DNA from: Candidatus Omnitrophota bacterium
Lineage (GTDB): Bacteria; Omnitrophota; Gorgyraeia; Zapsychrales; Zapsychraceae
Assembly (NCBI GenBank): GCA_023247445.1
Contig: JAHFGL010000006.1
Span: forward strand, 1 to 58,607
Length of the DNA: 58,607 bases
Reading direction: 5' to 3'
The notes under the pieces were generated by a model. It was not told the origin of the DNA and searched no databases. It saw only the letters and a list, made by a program, of their open reading frames with translations. Both the position numbers and the translations under genes were made by a program. This document shows positions 41,745-51,665 of the stretch, piece after piece. Within the stretch, counting starts at the first letter, position 1. Every line of letters starts with the position of its first letter.

Positions 41745-43901
41745 ATGGGTACAACATCAAGAATCAAAGAAATCCAGACAGCCGAAGATCTGTCAATTAA
41801 GGGGGAAGAGATGGGGACAGCGTCGTTAGGGGCACAAATACCAAATTATTATGGAAAGAATGTTTTCGGTTTAAAAACAATGCGCAGTTATCTTTCAGAA
41901 AAAGCTTATAATTCTTTAAGCGCAACGATTAATAACGCCGGAAAGTTAGACCCAAGCATTGCCGATGAAGTTGCTGAAGCGATGAAAACATGGGCCGTTT
42001 CCAAAGGCGCCACACATTTTACACATTGGTTCCAACCATTAACTAGCACAACCGCTGAAAAACACGAAGCCTTTATTGAACCTGATGGTCAAGGCAGTGT
42101 TATTTTGAAATTTTCTGGAAAAGAATTAATCCAAGGGGAACCAGATGCCTCTAGTTTTCCTTCTGGTGGGTTAAGAGCAACATTTGAAGCGCGTGGATAT
42201 ACAGCATGGGATCCAACAAGCCCAGCTTTTATTAAGGAAGGTCCAGAAGGCGCTACTCTTTGTATTCCGACGGTATTTTGTGGTTATCATGGTGAAGCGT
42301 TAGATAAAAAGACGCCGTTACTTCGTTCGATGGCGGCCTTATCTAAACAAGCTTGCCGTTTGGGAGCCCTATTTGGCATCGATGTTAGAGGTAAAAGAGC
42401 CTTTGCTACACTTGGTGGTGAACAAGAATATTTCTTAATTGATAAAAAATTCTATTTGGAACGACTTGATCTTATCCAAACTGGCCGTACGCTTTTTGGT
42501 TCTAAACCAGCCAAGCATCAACAAATGGAAGATCATTATTTTGGCGCGATCAAAGGTCGCATCATGGCGTTTATGGAGGATTTTGATCGAGAATTATGGA
42601 AATTGGGAATTCCTGGACGAACACGACATAATGAAGTAGCTCCAGCTCAATTTGAAATTGCCCCAATCTTTGAAGAGTTAAATTTAGCGGTTGATCATAA
42701 TATGATCACCATGGAAGTTATGCGTCAGACAGCAGAAAAACATGGACTTGTTTGTTTGCTTCATGAAAAACCATTTGCGGGTGTTAATGGTTCTGGTAAA
42801 CATAATAATTGGGCGATTGTTGGACCCGACGGGAAAAATTGGTTATATCCTGGGAAAAATCCACATGACAACGCAAAATTCTTAGCGGTGTTGTGCGCCA
42901 TTATCAAAGCGGTTGATACGTATGCAGGCGTTTTACGTTCTTCAGTTGCGTATGCTGGAAACGATCATCGTTTAGGGGCTAATGAAGCGCCACCAGCGAT
43001 TATCTCCATTTTTCTTGGCGATCAGTTAACTGATATTATTGAACAAATTGAAAAAGGCGGAGCAAAAAATTCTAAATCCGGCGGAGTTATTGAGATCGGC
43101 GTTGATTCTCTACCAACGCTGCCTCGTGATGCCACCGATCGTAACAGAACTTCTCCATTTGCCTTTACCGGAGCTAAGTTTGAATTTCGCGCGGCTGGAT
43201 CAAACATGACGTTATCTTGGCCAAATGCGGTGTTAAACACAATCGTCGCTGAAGCCCTTGATGAGATGTGTACACAGCTTGAAGCTGATGTAAAAGCCAA
43301 AAAAGATTTTAACCAATCTTTACAAAAACTTTTACAAGAAACAATTAAGAAGCACAAGAAGGTTCTTTTTAACGGCGACAATTATACCGCCGAATGGCAT
43401 GCCGAAGCGAAGAAACGTGGTTTGCCAAATATGAAAAATACACCAGAAGCTTTGGCGGTTTTAAAAGATGAAAAAACGCTTAAGCTCTTTGAAAAACATA
43501 GTGTGCTTTCTCGTAAAGAGTTGCTTTCTCGTTACGAAGTTTATATGCATACCTACAACACCATCGTCGCGCTCGAAGGCAATTGCGCCTTAACGATTGC
43601 TAAGACGATGATTATCCCAGCTTGCGTTGCTTATCAAAATGAATTAGCTGTGATGATTAAAAATGTAGGTACTGCTGGAAAGACAACATCAATGAAGAAA
43701 CTTTTAAAAGAAGTGAGCACATTAACTGACGGCGCATTAGCTGTTTGTGATCAGTTGGAATCAGCCGTGTCCGCTCATAAATCCGATAAGACGCTCGCCG
43801 CGATGGCTAGCTTAAGAGAGAAAATTGATACGTTAGAAGGCCTAGCACCGAAAGATAGTTGGCCGTTACCTTCTTACGCTGAAATGTTGTTTGTTTATTA
43901 A
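41745..43901 (+). CDS. glnA: Glutamine synthetase type III
   Basis: 718 residues, typical of the large GSIII (GlnN) type and much longer than GSI (about 470). Motifs: IPNYYGKNVFGLKTMRSYL near the start, THFTHWFQPLTSTTAEKHE, GGEQEYFLID, and VNGSGKHNNWAI for ATP/glutamate binding. Makes glutamine from glutamate, ammonia and ATP. GSIII lacks the adenylylation control of GSI-beta. GGAGA ribosome-binding site upstream. Confidence 0.95.
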   Translation: MGTTSRIKEIQTAEDLSIKGEEMGTASLGAQIPNYYGKNVFGLKTMRSYLSEKAYNSLSATINNAGKLDPSIADEVAEAMKTWAVSKGATHFTHWFQPLTSTTAEKHEAFIEPDGQGSVILKFSGKELIQGEPDASSFPSGGLRATFEARGYTAWDPTSPAFIKEGPEGATLCIPTVFCGYHGEALDKKTPLLRSMAALSKQACRLGALFGIDVRGKRAFATLGGEQEYFLIDKKFYLERLDLIQTGRTLFGSKPAKHQQMEDHYFGAIKGRIMAFMEDFDRELWKLGIPGRTRHNEVAPAQFEIAPIFEELNLAVDHNMITMEVMRQTAEKHGLVCLLHEKPFAGVNGSGKHNNWAIVGPDGKNWLYPGKNPHDNAKFLAVLCAIIKAVDTYAGVLRSSVAYAGNDHRLGANEAPPAIISIFLGDQLTDIIEQIEKGGAKNSKSGGVIEIGVDSLPTLPRDATDRNRTSPFAFTGAKFEFRAAGSNMTLSWPNAVLNTIVAEALDEMCTQLEADVKAKKDFNQSLQKLLQETIKKHKKVLFNGDNYTAEWHAEAKKRGLPNMKNTPEALAVLKDEKTLKLFEKHSVLSRKELLSRYEVYMHTYNTIVALEGNCALTIAKTMIIPACVAYQNELAVMIKNVGTAGKTTSMKKLLKEVSTLTDGALAVCDQLESAVSAHKSDKTLAAMASLREKIDTLEGLAPKDSWPLPSYAEMLFVY

Positions 43902-43923
43902 TTATTAGTTGTACAAAAATCGA

Positions 43924-43979
43924 CGGAGAGTGGCAAGGGTCTTTAAAGTTAGGGCTTACCACTCTCCGTTTTATTTTTT
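43924..43979 (+). terminator. Intrinsic terminator after glnA
   Basis: cggagagtgg (43924-43933) pairs with ccactctccg (43959-43968), followed by TTTTATTTTTT. Confidence 0.9.
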
Positions 43980-43981
43980 CG

Positions 43982-44713
43982 ATGATTTATTTCATTAAAC
44001 ATATTGATATAGAAGGTCCAGGGACATTTGGAGATTTCTTAAGGCGAAAGAATATTCCCTTTAGAATTGTTGATCTTGGGGCTGGCGAGAAATTACCTAA
44101 ATTAACGAAAGACGTTGATGCGATTGTTATTCTCGGCGGGCCGATGAATGTGTATGAAGAAGATAAATATTCATTTTTGAAGGCAGAAGATCAGTTTATT
44201 AAAGAAGTTCTCGCGCAAGAAATTCCGTTTATGGGAATCTGTTTAGGATCTCAATTGCTTTCAAGGGCTGCTGGTTCAACCGTCGGGAAATCACCGGTTA
44301 AAGAAGTTGGATTTTTTGATGTTGAGTTAACCAAAGATGGCAAGTCAGATCTGCTCTTTAAAGGATTAGAAAATAAGATAAATATTTATCATTGGCATGA
44401 AGATATGTTTAACATTCCCGCTGGCGGAAAACTTTTGGCGACGGCTAAGGGCTGTCCACATCAAGCTTTTAAAGTTGGCCCTTGTGCATATGGATTACAG
44501 TTTCATGTTGAAGTGACTGATATTAGCATTAATGAGTGGGCGACGGAATATATCAAGGATCATGCTGAGTTAAAGATTAAGATGGAAAGAATGATGGCTG
44601 ATTATGTTGTTAAGAAAAGAGAGTTTGATCAAACGGCTGAAAAAATTTATGAGAATTTTTTAGAAATTATTAAAAGGTCAAAAAATGTTACGTCTAGCGC
44701 TCGCACAAATTAA
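43982..44713 (+). CDS. Class I glutamine amidotransferase (GMP-synthase-like)
   Basis: 243 residues. Nucleophile Cys in MGICLGSQL and His/Glu in LQFHVEV give the triad; AIVILGGPMNVYEED is the oxyanion-side motif. Stand-alone members hydrolyse gamma-glutamyl compounds or glutamine. The partner here is unknown. It starts right after the glnA terminator and overlaps nadE by 29 bases, so it is coupled to nadE. It has no clear promoter of its own. Confidence 0.85.
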   Translation: MIYFIKHIDIEGPGTFGDFLRRKNIPFRIVDLGAGEKLPKLTKDVDAIVILGGPMNVYEEDKYSFLKAEDQFIKEVLAQEIPFMGICLGSQLLSRAAGSTVGKSPVKEVGFFDVELTKDGKSDLLFKGLENKINIYHWHEDMFNIPAGGKLLATAKGCPHQAFKVGPCAYGLQFHVEVTDISINEWATEYIKDHAELKIKMERMMADYVVKKREFDQTAEKIYENFLEIIKRSKNVTSSARTN

Positions 44714-46301
44714 TCCAATAGTTGGTGATCTTAAGGGCAATCAGCAGAAGATTGTTGATTATATTAAGCAAGCGCAAGCTCAGCATGCTGATGCGGTTAT
44801 TTTTCCAGAACTTGCTTTGACAGGTTATCCGCCGGAAGATTTGCTTTTAAAAGATCATTTCATTGCGGATAATATTAAAGCCTTGCAGGCCGTGATCAAA
44901 CACACCAAAGGCGTAACCGCCATTGTTGGATTTGTTGATCGCGATAAAAATGGAAATTTATATAATGCGGCCGCGGTTATTGAAAATGGAAAGTTTAAAG
45001 GCGTTTATCATAAACAGGAACTTCCTAACTATGGTGTCTTTGATGAGAAACGGTATTTTAAGCCAGGAAATGAAAATAAGATTTTTTCGATCAAAGGTGT
45101 AAAGGTTGGAATAAATATTTGTGAAGATATTTGGGTTGATAAGGCGGCCTATTATCAGCAGGCGAAAAAAGGAGCCAAGCTTCTTATTAACATTTCAAGT
45201 TCTCCGTATGATTTAAATAAATTGCAAGCCAGACAAAATCTTTTAAAGCGGCGTGTTAAGGAAACAAAGACTTTTGTTTGTTATGTTAATCTCGTCGGCG
45301 GGCAAGATGAGTTGGTTTTTGATGGCAGTAGTTTTGTGATGGATCCTAAGGGGCGGACTCTGGCGATGGCTAAAGAATTTGATGAGGACTTGCTGATCGT
45401 TGACTTAAATTCTAGCAAGAAAAAACTTGTTGAAAAACGAACAATCAAGGCTTTAAGTCAAATTGAACGCATTTACAAGGCGCTTGTTTTGGGAACACAT
45501 GATTATGTTAAGAAAAATGGTTTTCAAAAAGTTTGTGTGGGATTAAGCGGTGGGATTGATTCTGCTTTAGTCGCTGAGATTGCGGTTAATGCGATCGGCA
45601 AAAATAATGTGATTGGCGTATCGATGCCGTCACGGTTTAGTTCTGAAGGAACAAAGTTGGATGCTAAACGAATCGCGGAAAGCTTAGGAATACAGTTTCT
45701 GGAGATTCCTATTGAGCCTATATTTAACAGTTATTTAAAAATTTTGGCTGATGCTTTTAAGGGATTAAAGTCCAATTCGGCTGAAGAAAATATTCAAGCG
45801 AGAATTCGGGGCAATATTCTTATGGCCCTGTCCAACAAATTTGGCTGGCTTGTTTTAACAACGGGTAATAAAAGTGAAATCGCGGTTGGCTATTGTACGC
45901 TTTATGGCGATATGTCGGGAGGGTTTGCGGTTATTAAAGATGTTCCGAAAACGAAGGTTTATGAATTAGCGGAATTTGTTAACAAGAGAAAGGGCGCGAT
46001 TATTCCACAAACTATCATTGATCGAGCACCAAGCGCTGAGCTTCGGGAAAATCAGAAGGATCAAGATACCCTGCCGCCGTATCATGCCTTGGACCAAATG
46101 TTGGAGCAATATGTGGAAAAACACAGCTCTTTGGATCAAATGGTTAAAACTAATGATTTGGCCTTGGTTAAGCAGGTTATTACGATGGTGGATCATAATG
46201 AGTATAAGCGCCGCCAGGGTGCGCCAGGGATTAAGATTACCCCGCGCGCTTTTGGCAAAGATTGGCGTTTGCCGATTACGAATAAGTATCGAGAATTTTA
46301 A
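44685..46301 (+). CDS. nadE: Glutamine-dependent NAD+ synthetase
   Basis: 538 residues. N-terminal nitrilase-type glutaminase (FPELALTGYPPEDLL; NICEDIW) feeds ammonia to the C-terminal synthetase, which has the PP-loop GLSGGIDSAL, TTGNKSEIAVGYCTLYGD and the ending YKRRQGAPGIKITPRAFG. Last step of NAD+ synthesis. As a glutamine user it fits the nitrogen-rich neighbourhood. Confidence 0.96.
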   Translation: MLRLALAQINPIVGDLKGNQQKIVDYIKQAQAQHADAVIFPELALTGYPPEDLLLKDHFIADNIKALQAVIKHTKGVTAIVGFVDRDKNGNLYNAAAVIENGKFKGVYHKQELPNYGVFDEKRYFKPGNENKIFSIKGVKVGINICEDIWVDKAAYYQQAKKGAKLLINISSSPYDLNKLQARQNLLKRRVKETKTFVCYVNLVGGQDELVFDGSSFVMDPKGRTLAMAKEFDEDLLIVDLNSSKKKLVEKRTIKALSQIERIYKALVLGTHDYVKKNGFQKVCVGLSGGIDSALVAEIAVNAIGKNNVIGVSMPSRFSSEGTKLDAKRIAESLGIQFLEIPIEPIFNSYLKILADAFKGLKSNSAEENIQARIRGNILMALSNKFGWLVLTTGNKSEIAVGYCTLYGDMSGGFAVIKDVPKTKVYELAEFVNKRKGAIIPQTIIDRAPSAELRENQKDQDTLPPYHALDQMLEQYVEKHSSLDQMVKTNDLALVKQVITMVDHNEYKRRQGAPGIKITPRAFGKDWRLPITNKYREF

Positions 46302-46389
46302 TAGAAGATTGCGTTGACGAGTGCTTGATGTGCCCAATTGGCCTTCAAGAAGACGAGAATAATATTAACGAACTGAAAGGGGGCAAGAA

Positions 46390-46902
46390 ATGAGTGATTT
46401 AATTCCAAGCGAACGAATTGAAAGAAGGATATTTTTTCTTCGAGGGAAGAAAGTAATGGTCGATAGAGATCTAGCTGAGTTGTATGAAGTTACAACAAAA
46501 GGTTTAAATCAACAAGTAAAGAGAAATATTAAAAGATTTCCTGAAGATTTTATGTTTCAGCTTACTGAAGAAGAAAAGCAGGAGGTGGTCACAAATTGTG
46601 ACCACCTCAACATAATAAAATTTTCATATGTCAATCCTTACGTTTTTACAGAACAAGGGATAGCAATGTTATCCAGCGTACTTAAGAGTGAACGAGCAAT
46701 TCAAGTGAATATTGCGATTATGCGTGCTTTTACACGTTTGAGGGAACTTATGGCAACTCATAAAGAATTACGCGAGAAAATTGAAATGATGGAAAGAAAA
46801 TATGACCATCAGTTTAAAGTTGTTTTTGAGGCTATTAAAAGGCTTATAGAACCGCCAGAAAGACCAAAAGAACCGATTGGTTTTAGGCCGATTAAGGATT
46901 AA
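46390..46902 (+). CDS. ORF6N-domain DNA-binding protein
   Basis: 170 residues. N-terminal ORF6N domain: FFLRGKKVMVDRDLAELYEV, VKRNIKRFPEDFMFQLT, YVFTEQGIAMLSSVL. Then a helix with coiled-coil character. Often found on phages and mobile elements but also as solitary chromosomal genes. A perfect palindrome lies inside the gene (46582-46608). AAAGGGGGC upstream of the start. Confidence 0.85.
   Translation: MSDLIPSERIERRIFFLRGKKVMVDRDLAELYEVTTKGLNQQVKRNIKRFPEDFMFQLTEEEKQEVVTNCDHLNIIKFSYVNPYVFTEQGIAMLSSVLKSERAIQVNIAIMRAFTRLRELMATHKELREKIEMMERKYDHQFKVVFEAIKRLIEPPERPKEPIGFRPIKD
46582..46608. promoter_or_regulatory. 13-base-arm palindrome inside ORF6N gene
   Basis: gaggtggtcacaa (46582-46594), centre a, ttgtgaccacctc (46596-46608). 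Perfect dyad symmetry inside the coding frame, where it encodes EVVTNCDHL. It could be an operator for the protein itself. Confidence 0.45.
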
Positions 46903-47038
46903 GTATCTTTAATAACTTCAATGATTTTTAACTCTAATAAGTATATTTTTATAGAGAAAATAACGTTGCATTCTATAAAAAAATATGTAAAATTATGAGC
47001 TGTTGTGTTCGGTCCAAAACGACTAAAGGATAGTAAAA

Positions 47039-50000
47039 ATGAGCGAGATTTTTTATCCACCAAAAAAACAAGGGTTATATGATCCGCAAATGGAACATGA
47101 TAGTTGCGGCGTGGGATTTATTACCCATTTAAAAGGGAAAAAGTCTCATGATATTGTCCGTCAAGGTATTCAAATTTTAGAAAATTTGACGCATCGCGGA
47201 GCTTGCGGATGTGATCCTGAAACCGGTGATGGTGCTGGGATCATGATTCAAATGCCCGATGCTTTTTTACGTAAAGAATGTGCCAAAATTCATATCGATC
47301 TTCCTCCTTTAGGTGAATATGGGGCGGGTATTGCTTTCTTGCCGCCGAGCTCCACTGATCGCAACACGATGGAGGAATGGACTGAGCATATTGTTCATGA
47401 AGAAGGTCAAAAATTTCTTGGTTGGCGCGAAGTTCCCCATGAAAGTTCTGGCATTGGAAAAGTTGCGCGATCCGTTAAGCCAGAATTTAAGCAGATTTTT
47501 ATTGGTCGAGGAAAAAATACACGCCCCGAAGACTTAGACCGCAAGTTATATATTATTCGTAAACGACTCTATAATAAAGTCTACCAGTCGACGCTCAATC
47601 AAAAGAATTATTATTATTTTTGCAGTTTATCAACCAAGACCATGGTCTACAAAGGTCAGCTTATGGCTGAGCAGGTTGATCGGTTCTTTACTGACTTGGC
47701 TAATCCGCTCATGGTTTCTGCTATGGCGCTTATTCATTCGCGTTACAGCACCAATACTTTCCCGACTTGGGCGCTCGCGCATCCATATCGCATGATTGCG
47801 CATAATGGAGAAATTAATACACTTCGTGGCAACATCAATTGGATGCATGCGCGCGAAATGCAATTTATTTCTGATGTTTTCGGTGAAGATATTAAAAAAG
47901 TTCTTCCAATTGTCGTTCCTCATGGAAGCGATACGGCAACGCTTGATAACGTTTTGGAAATGCTTGTTTTGGCTGGACGATCATTGCCGCATGCGATGAT
48001 GATGATGATTCCTGAGGCGTGGAGCGGTCATGAAAGCATGTCGGAAGAAAAAAAAGCTTTTTATGAATATCATTCGTGTTTAATGGAGCCGTGGGATGGT
48101 CCAGCCTCGATTGCTTTTAGCGATGGACGTTATATCGGCGCTGTTTTGGATCGAAATGGGCTTCGGCCTTCGCGTTATTTGGTGACGAAAGATGATATTG
48201 TTGTTATGGCTTCCGAAGCAGGAGTTCTTCCGATTGAACCTCAGCGTATTTTAGTAAAGGGGCGGTTACAGCCTGGCAAGATGTTTTTAATTGATACTCA
48301 AGAAGGCCGCATTATTGATGATGCTGAATTAAAACATGAATATGCCAATCGTAAGCCGTATCGTAAATGGCTTAAAGAAAATCTTATTTATATCGAGGAT
48401 CTTCCTGAACCAAAGAAGGTGCAAGGTTTAAATGAACATACGCTCCTTGAGCGCCAACGTGCTTTTGGGTATACCATTGAAGATTTAAAAATGCTTATTT
48501 ATCCTATGGCCACGGGAGCTGAAGAGGCGACGGGCTCCATGGGAACAGATACGCCCTTGGCTGTTCTTTCGTATCGCGCCCAACTGTTGTTTAATTATTT
48601 TAAACAACTTTTTGCGCAAGTGACCAATCCCCCTGTTGATGCTATTCGTGAAGAAGTTATCATGGCGGAAGATGTGCTTTTGGGGGCTGAGGGTAATTTG
48701 CTGGAAGAAACACCCGCGCACTGTCATCGACTAAAAATTAAGCGCCCAGTTCTTTCTAATGAAGAATTGGAAAAAGTGCGCCATGTTCGACGAGGAAGTC
48801 TTAAGGCGATTACGCTTGATATTGTTTTTAAATTGGCGGATGGTCCTAAGGGATTAGCAACGGCGTTGACACAACTTTTCAAAGAAGCAGATGAAGCTCT
48901 TGCTAAAGGGTATAGCATTATCATTTTATCCGATCGTGGGGTTAATAAAGAAAATGTACCGATGCCATCACTCTTGGCTTGCGCGGGACTGCATCATCAT
49001 TTAACTCGTCAAGGAACGCGTACAAAGGTAAGTATTGTTTTAGAGACAGGTGAACCCAGGGAGATGCATCATTTTGCTGTTCTTATTGGTTATGGGGCCA
49101 ACGCGATCAATCCATATTTGGCGTTTGAAACAATTGAAAATGAAATTAACGCCGGGGTTTATCCAGAAGGGTTGAGATTTAAAGAGGCGCAGAAAAATTA
49201 TCTTAAGTCGACGCGTAAGGGATTGTTTAAAGTTATCTCGAAAATGGGGATTTCAACTATTCAATCGTATTGTGGTGCGCAAATTTTTGAAGCGATTGGT
49301 TTAAATGAAGAATTTATTGAAAAATATTTTACGGCTACCCCTTCACGTATTGGTGGCGTTGGCATTGAAACGATTGCCGAAGAAATGCTACGTCGTCACA
49401 AAACGGCGTATCCGGATGAAAATGTTTATGATCAAATGTTGGACGTTGGAGGTGAATATAGTTGGCGACGAGAAGGAGAACATCATCAACTTAATCCCAA
49501 ATCGATTGCGCTTTTGCAACATGCGGTACGTGTTGGAGATTTTAAGGCATTTAAACAATATTCCAAAGTTATTAATGAGCAAGAAACAAACTTGGCGAAT
49601 ATTCGTGGGCTTTTGAAATTTCGAAGAGGTGAATCTGTTCCTTTGGCCGAAGTTGAACCAGCGTCTGAGATTGTTAAACGTTTTGCGACGGGTGCGATGA
49701 GTTATGGTTCGATTTCAAAAGAGACTCATGAGACACTTGCTATTGCCATGAATCGATTGGGCGGATTTTCTAATACGGGAGAAGGTGGTGAAGATCCAGA
49801 ACGATTTAAACGCGACCCTAACGGAGATTGGCGACGAAGTCGTATTAAGCAGGTGGCACAAGGACGATTTGGTGTCACGATTGAATATTTAGTTAATGCA
49901 GATCAACTTCAAATTAAGATGGCGCAAGGAGCGAAGCCTGGTGAGGGCGGACAGTTGCCGGGCTATAAAGTTAGTAAAGAAATTGCAAAAACACGTTACA

Positions 50001-51583
50001 CCACACCGGGCGTTGGCCTTATTTCTCCGCCACCGCATCATGATATTTATTCAATCGAAGATTTGGCGCAATTAATTCATGACTTAAAAAATTCTAATCC
50101 CAAAGCCGATGTTAGTGTCAAGCTTGTGTCGGAGGTCGGTGTGGGCACCATTGCCGCCGGAGTTGCTAAAGGAAAAGCAGATCATGTTCTTATTAGCGGT
50201 TACGAAGGTGGGACGGGAGCCTCGCCGCAAACTTCAATCAAGCATGCAGGACTTCCTATGGAGCTCGGCATTGCTGAGACGCAACAAGTATTGGTGATGA
50301 ATGATTTGCGCGGACGCATTCGTGTGCAAACGGATGGTCAATTAAAAACAGGACGAGATGTTGTCATTGCGGCGATGTTAGGCGCTGATGAGTTTGGATT
50401 CTCGACGATTGCGCTTGTTTCTTTGGGATGTATTTTACTTCGTAAATGTCATTTGAATACTTGCTCAGTTGGAATCGCAACTCAAGATCCAGAACTGCGT
50501 AAACGGTTTACCGGTCAGCCTGGACATGTGGTCAACTTTTTTACTTTTGTCGCTGAAGAGATTCGCGAGATTATGGCGGAGCTTGGCTTTAAGAAATTTG
50601 AAGACATGGTTGGCCGCGTCGATATGCTCGAGGCGCAGGATTTAATTGAACACTGGAAAGCTAAGGGACTTGATTTAACAAATATTTTGCATCGCCCTGA
50701 TGTTCCTCCTGGCGTTGCGATCCATCATGTTGGTAAACAAGATCACGGATTGGAAAAGGCTTTAGATAATACACTGATCGCAAAATGCCGTAGTGCTATC
50801 GATAATAAATCGCCAATTAAAGTTGAATCACCGATTCGTAATACGAATCGTACCGTCGGGACGATGCTCAGCTCTGAGATTGCTAGAAAATATGGTTTAG
50901 CTGGTTTGCCGGAAAATACGATTCAAATTAAGTTTACTGGTTCAGCGGGACAAAGCTTTGGAGCTTTCTTGTCACATGGTGTTACTCTAACTTTAGAAGG
51001 AGAAGGTAATGATTATGTTGGCAAAGGTTTGTCTGGTGGAAAAATAATTGTTTATCCTCCCAAAGAAGCGACCTTTATTCCAGAAGAAAATATTCTAATT
51101 GGAAACGTTGTGTTATATGGGGCGATTTCTGGTGAGGCTTATTTTAGAGGTTTGGCTGGAGAACGTTTCTGTGTTCGTAACAGCGGTGTTCAGGCTGTTG
51201 TCGAGGGCGTTGGCGATCATGGCTGCGAATATATGACGGGTGGACGTGTTGTTATTCTGGGTCGAACTGGACGCAATTTTGCAGCCGGGATGAGCGGAGG
51301 TGTTGCTTATATCTGGGATATCGATGGAGATTTTGCTTCTAAATGTAATAGAGGAATGGTTGAACTCTTTGCGGTTGAACAGCAAGAAGACATCAAAGAG
51401 TTAGCAGCGCTTATTACGAAACATTATCAATATACGCAGAGCACGGTCGCTAAACGGGTTCTAGATAATTGGAATGCACTTTTGCCACAGTTTATCAAAG
51501 TTTATCCAGTTGATTATCGACGGGTACTTGAAGAAGCCAATAAAGCAAAAAGTGAAAAAGCGCTAGAAATAGTGAAAAAATAA
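47039..51583 (+). CDS. gltB: Glutamate synthase large subunit
   Basis: 1514 residues. Glutaminase domain nucleophile Cys23 after a 22-residue propeptide (DSCGVGF). Central and FMN domains with [12 protein letters not shown] and [13 protein letters not shown]. 3Fe-4S cysteines in [12 protein letters not shown] (about 1131-1142), and the C-terminal beta-helix domain ([17 protein letters not shown]). Makes two glutamates from glutamine and 2-oxoglutarate. A possible promoter TTGCAT-16-TAAAAT lies at about 46968-46995. Confidence 0.97.
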   Translation: MSEIFYPPKKQGLYDPQMEHDSCGVGFITHLKGKKSHDIVRQGIQILENLTHRGACGCDPETGDGAGIMIQMPDAFLRKECAKIHIDLPPLGEYGAGIAFLPPSSTDRNTMEEWTEHIVHEEGQKFLGWREVPHESSGIGKVARSVKPEFKQIFIGRGKNTRPEDLDRKLYIIRKRLYNKVYQSTLNQKNYYYFCSLSTKTMVYKGQLMAEQVDRFFTDLANPLMVSAMALIHSRYSTNTFPTWALAHPYRMIAHNGEINTLRGNINWMHAREMQFISDVFGEDIKKVLPIVVPHGSDTATLDNVLEMLVLAGRSLPHAMMMMIPEAWSGHESMSEEKKAFYEYHSCLMEPWDGPASIAFSDGRYIGAVLDRNGLRPSRYLVTKDDIVVMASEAGVLPIEPQRILVKGRLQPGKMFLIDTQEGRIIDDAELKHEYANRKPYRKWLKENLIYIEDLPEPKKVQGLNEHTLLERQRAFGYTIEDLKMLIYPMATGAEEATGSMGTDTPLAVLSYRAQLLFNYFKQLFAQVTNPPVDAIREEVIMAEDVLLGAEGNLLEETPAHCHRLKIKRPVLSNEELEKVRHVRRGSLKAITLDIVFKLADGPKGLATALTQLFKEADEALAKGYSIIILSDRGVNKENVPMPSLLACAGLHHHLTRQGTRTKVSIVLETGEPREMHHFAVLIGYGANAINPYLAFETIENEINAGVYPEGLRFKEAQKNYLKSTRKGLFKVISKMGISTIQSYCGAQIFEAIGLNEEFIEKYFTATPSRIGGVGIETIAEEMLRRHKTAYPDENVYDQMLDVGGEYSWRREGEHHQLNPKSIALLQHAVRVGDFKAFKQYSKVINEQETNLANIRGLLKFRRGESVPLAEVEPASEIVKRFATGAMSYGSISKETHETLAIAMNRLGGFSNTGEGGEDPERFKRDPNGDWRRSRIKQVAQGRFGVTIEYLVNADQLQIKMAQGAKPGEGGQLPGYKVSKEIAKTRYTTPGVGLISPPPHHDIYSIEDLAQLIHDLKNSNPKADVSVKLVSEVGVGTIAAGVAKGKADHVLISGYEGGTGASPQTSIKHAGLPMELGIAETQQVLVMNDLRGRIRVQTDGQLKTGRDVVIAAMLGADEFGFSTIALVSLGCILLRKCHLNTCSVGIATQDPELRKRFTGQPGHVVNFFTFVAEEIREIMAELGFKKFEDMVGRVDMLEAQDLIEHWKAKGLDLTNILHRPDVPPGVAIHHVGKQDHGLEKALDNTLIAKCRSAIDNKSPIKVESPIRNTNRTVGTMLSSEIARKYGLAGLPENTIQIKFTGSAGQSFGAFLSHGVTLTLEGEGNDYVGKGLSGGKIIVYPPKEATFIPEENILIGNVVLYGAISGEAYFRGLAGERFCVRNSGVQAVVEGVGDHGCEYMTGGRVVILGRTGRNFAAGMSGGVAYIWDIDGDFASKCNRGMVELFAVEQQEDIKELAALITKHYQYTQSTVAKRVLDNWNALLPQFIKVYPVDYRRVLEEANKAKSEKALEIVKK

Positions 51584-51662
51584 GGGGCTGTCAGTCATCA
51601 GCCCTCAGCTATCAGTAGCTGTCGGCTGCTGATAACTGAAAGCTGTTAGCTGAAAGCTGATA
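51584..51662. repeat. Palindromic repeat, family R2, copy 2
   Basis: Same elements as 36923-37002 (agctatcag, ctgataac, gctgaaagctg). Fills the whole gap between gltB and gltD and ends 3 bases before the gltD ATG. Confidence 0.85.
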
Positions 51663-51665
51663 AAT

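Noticed and set aside
46903-47038. ANTAR-type hairpin before gltB
   Set aside because: The leader was searched by eye and no six-base-loop hairpin overlapping a terminator was found.
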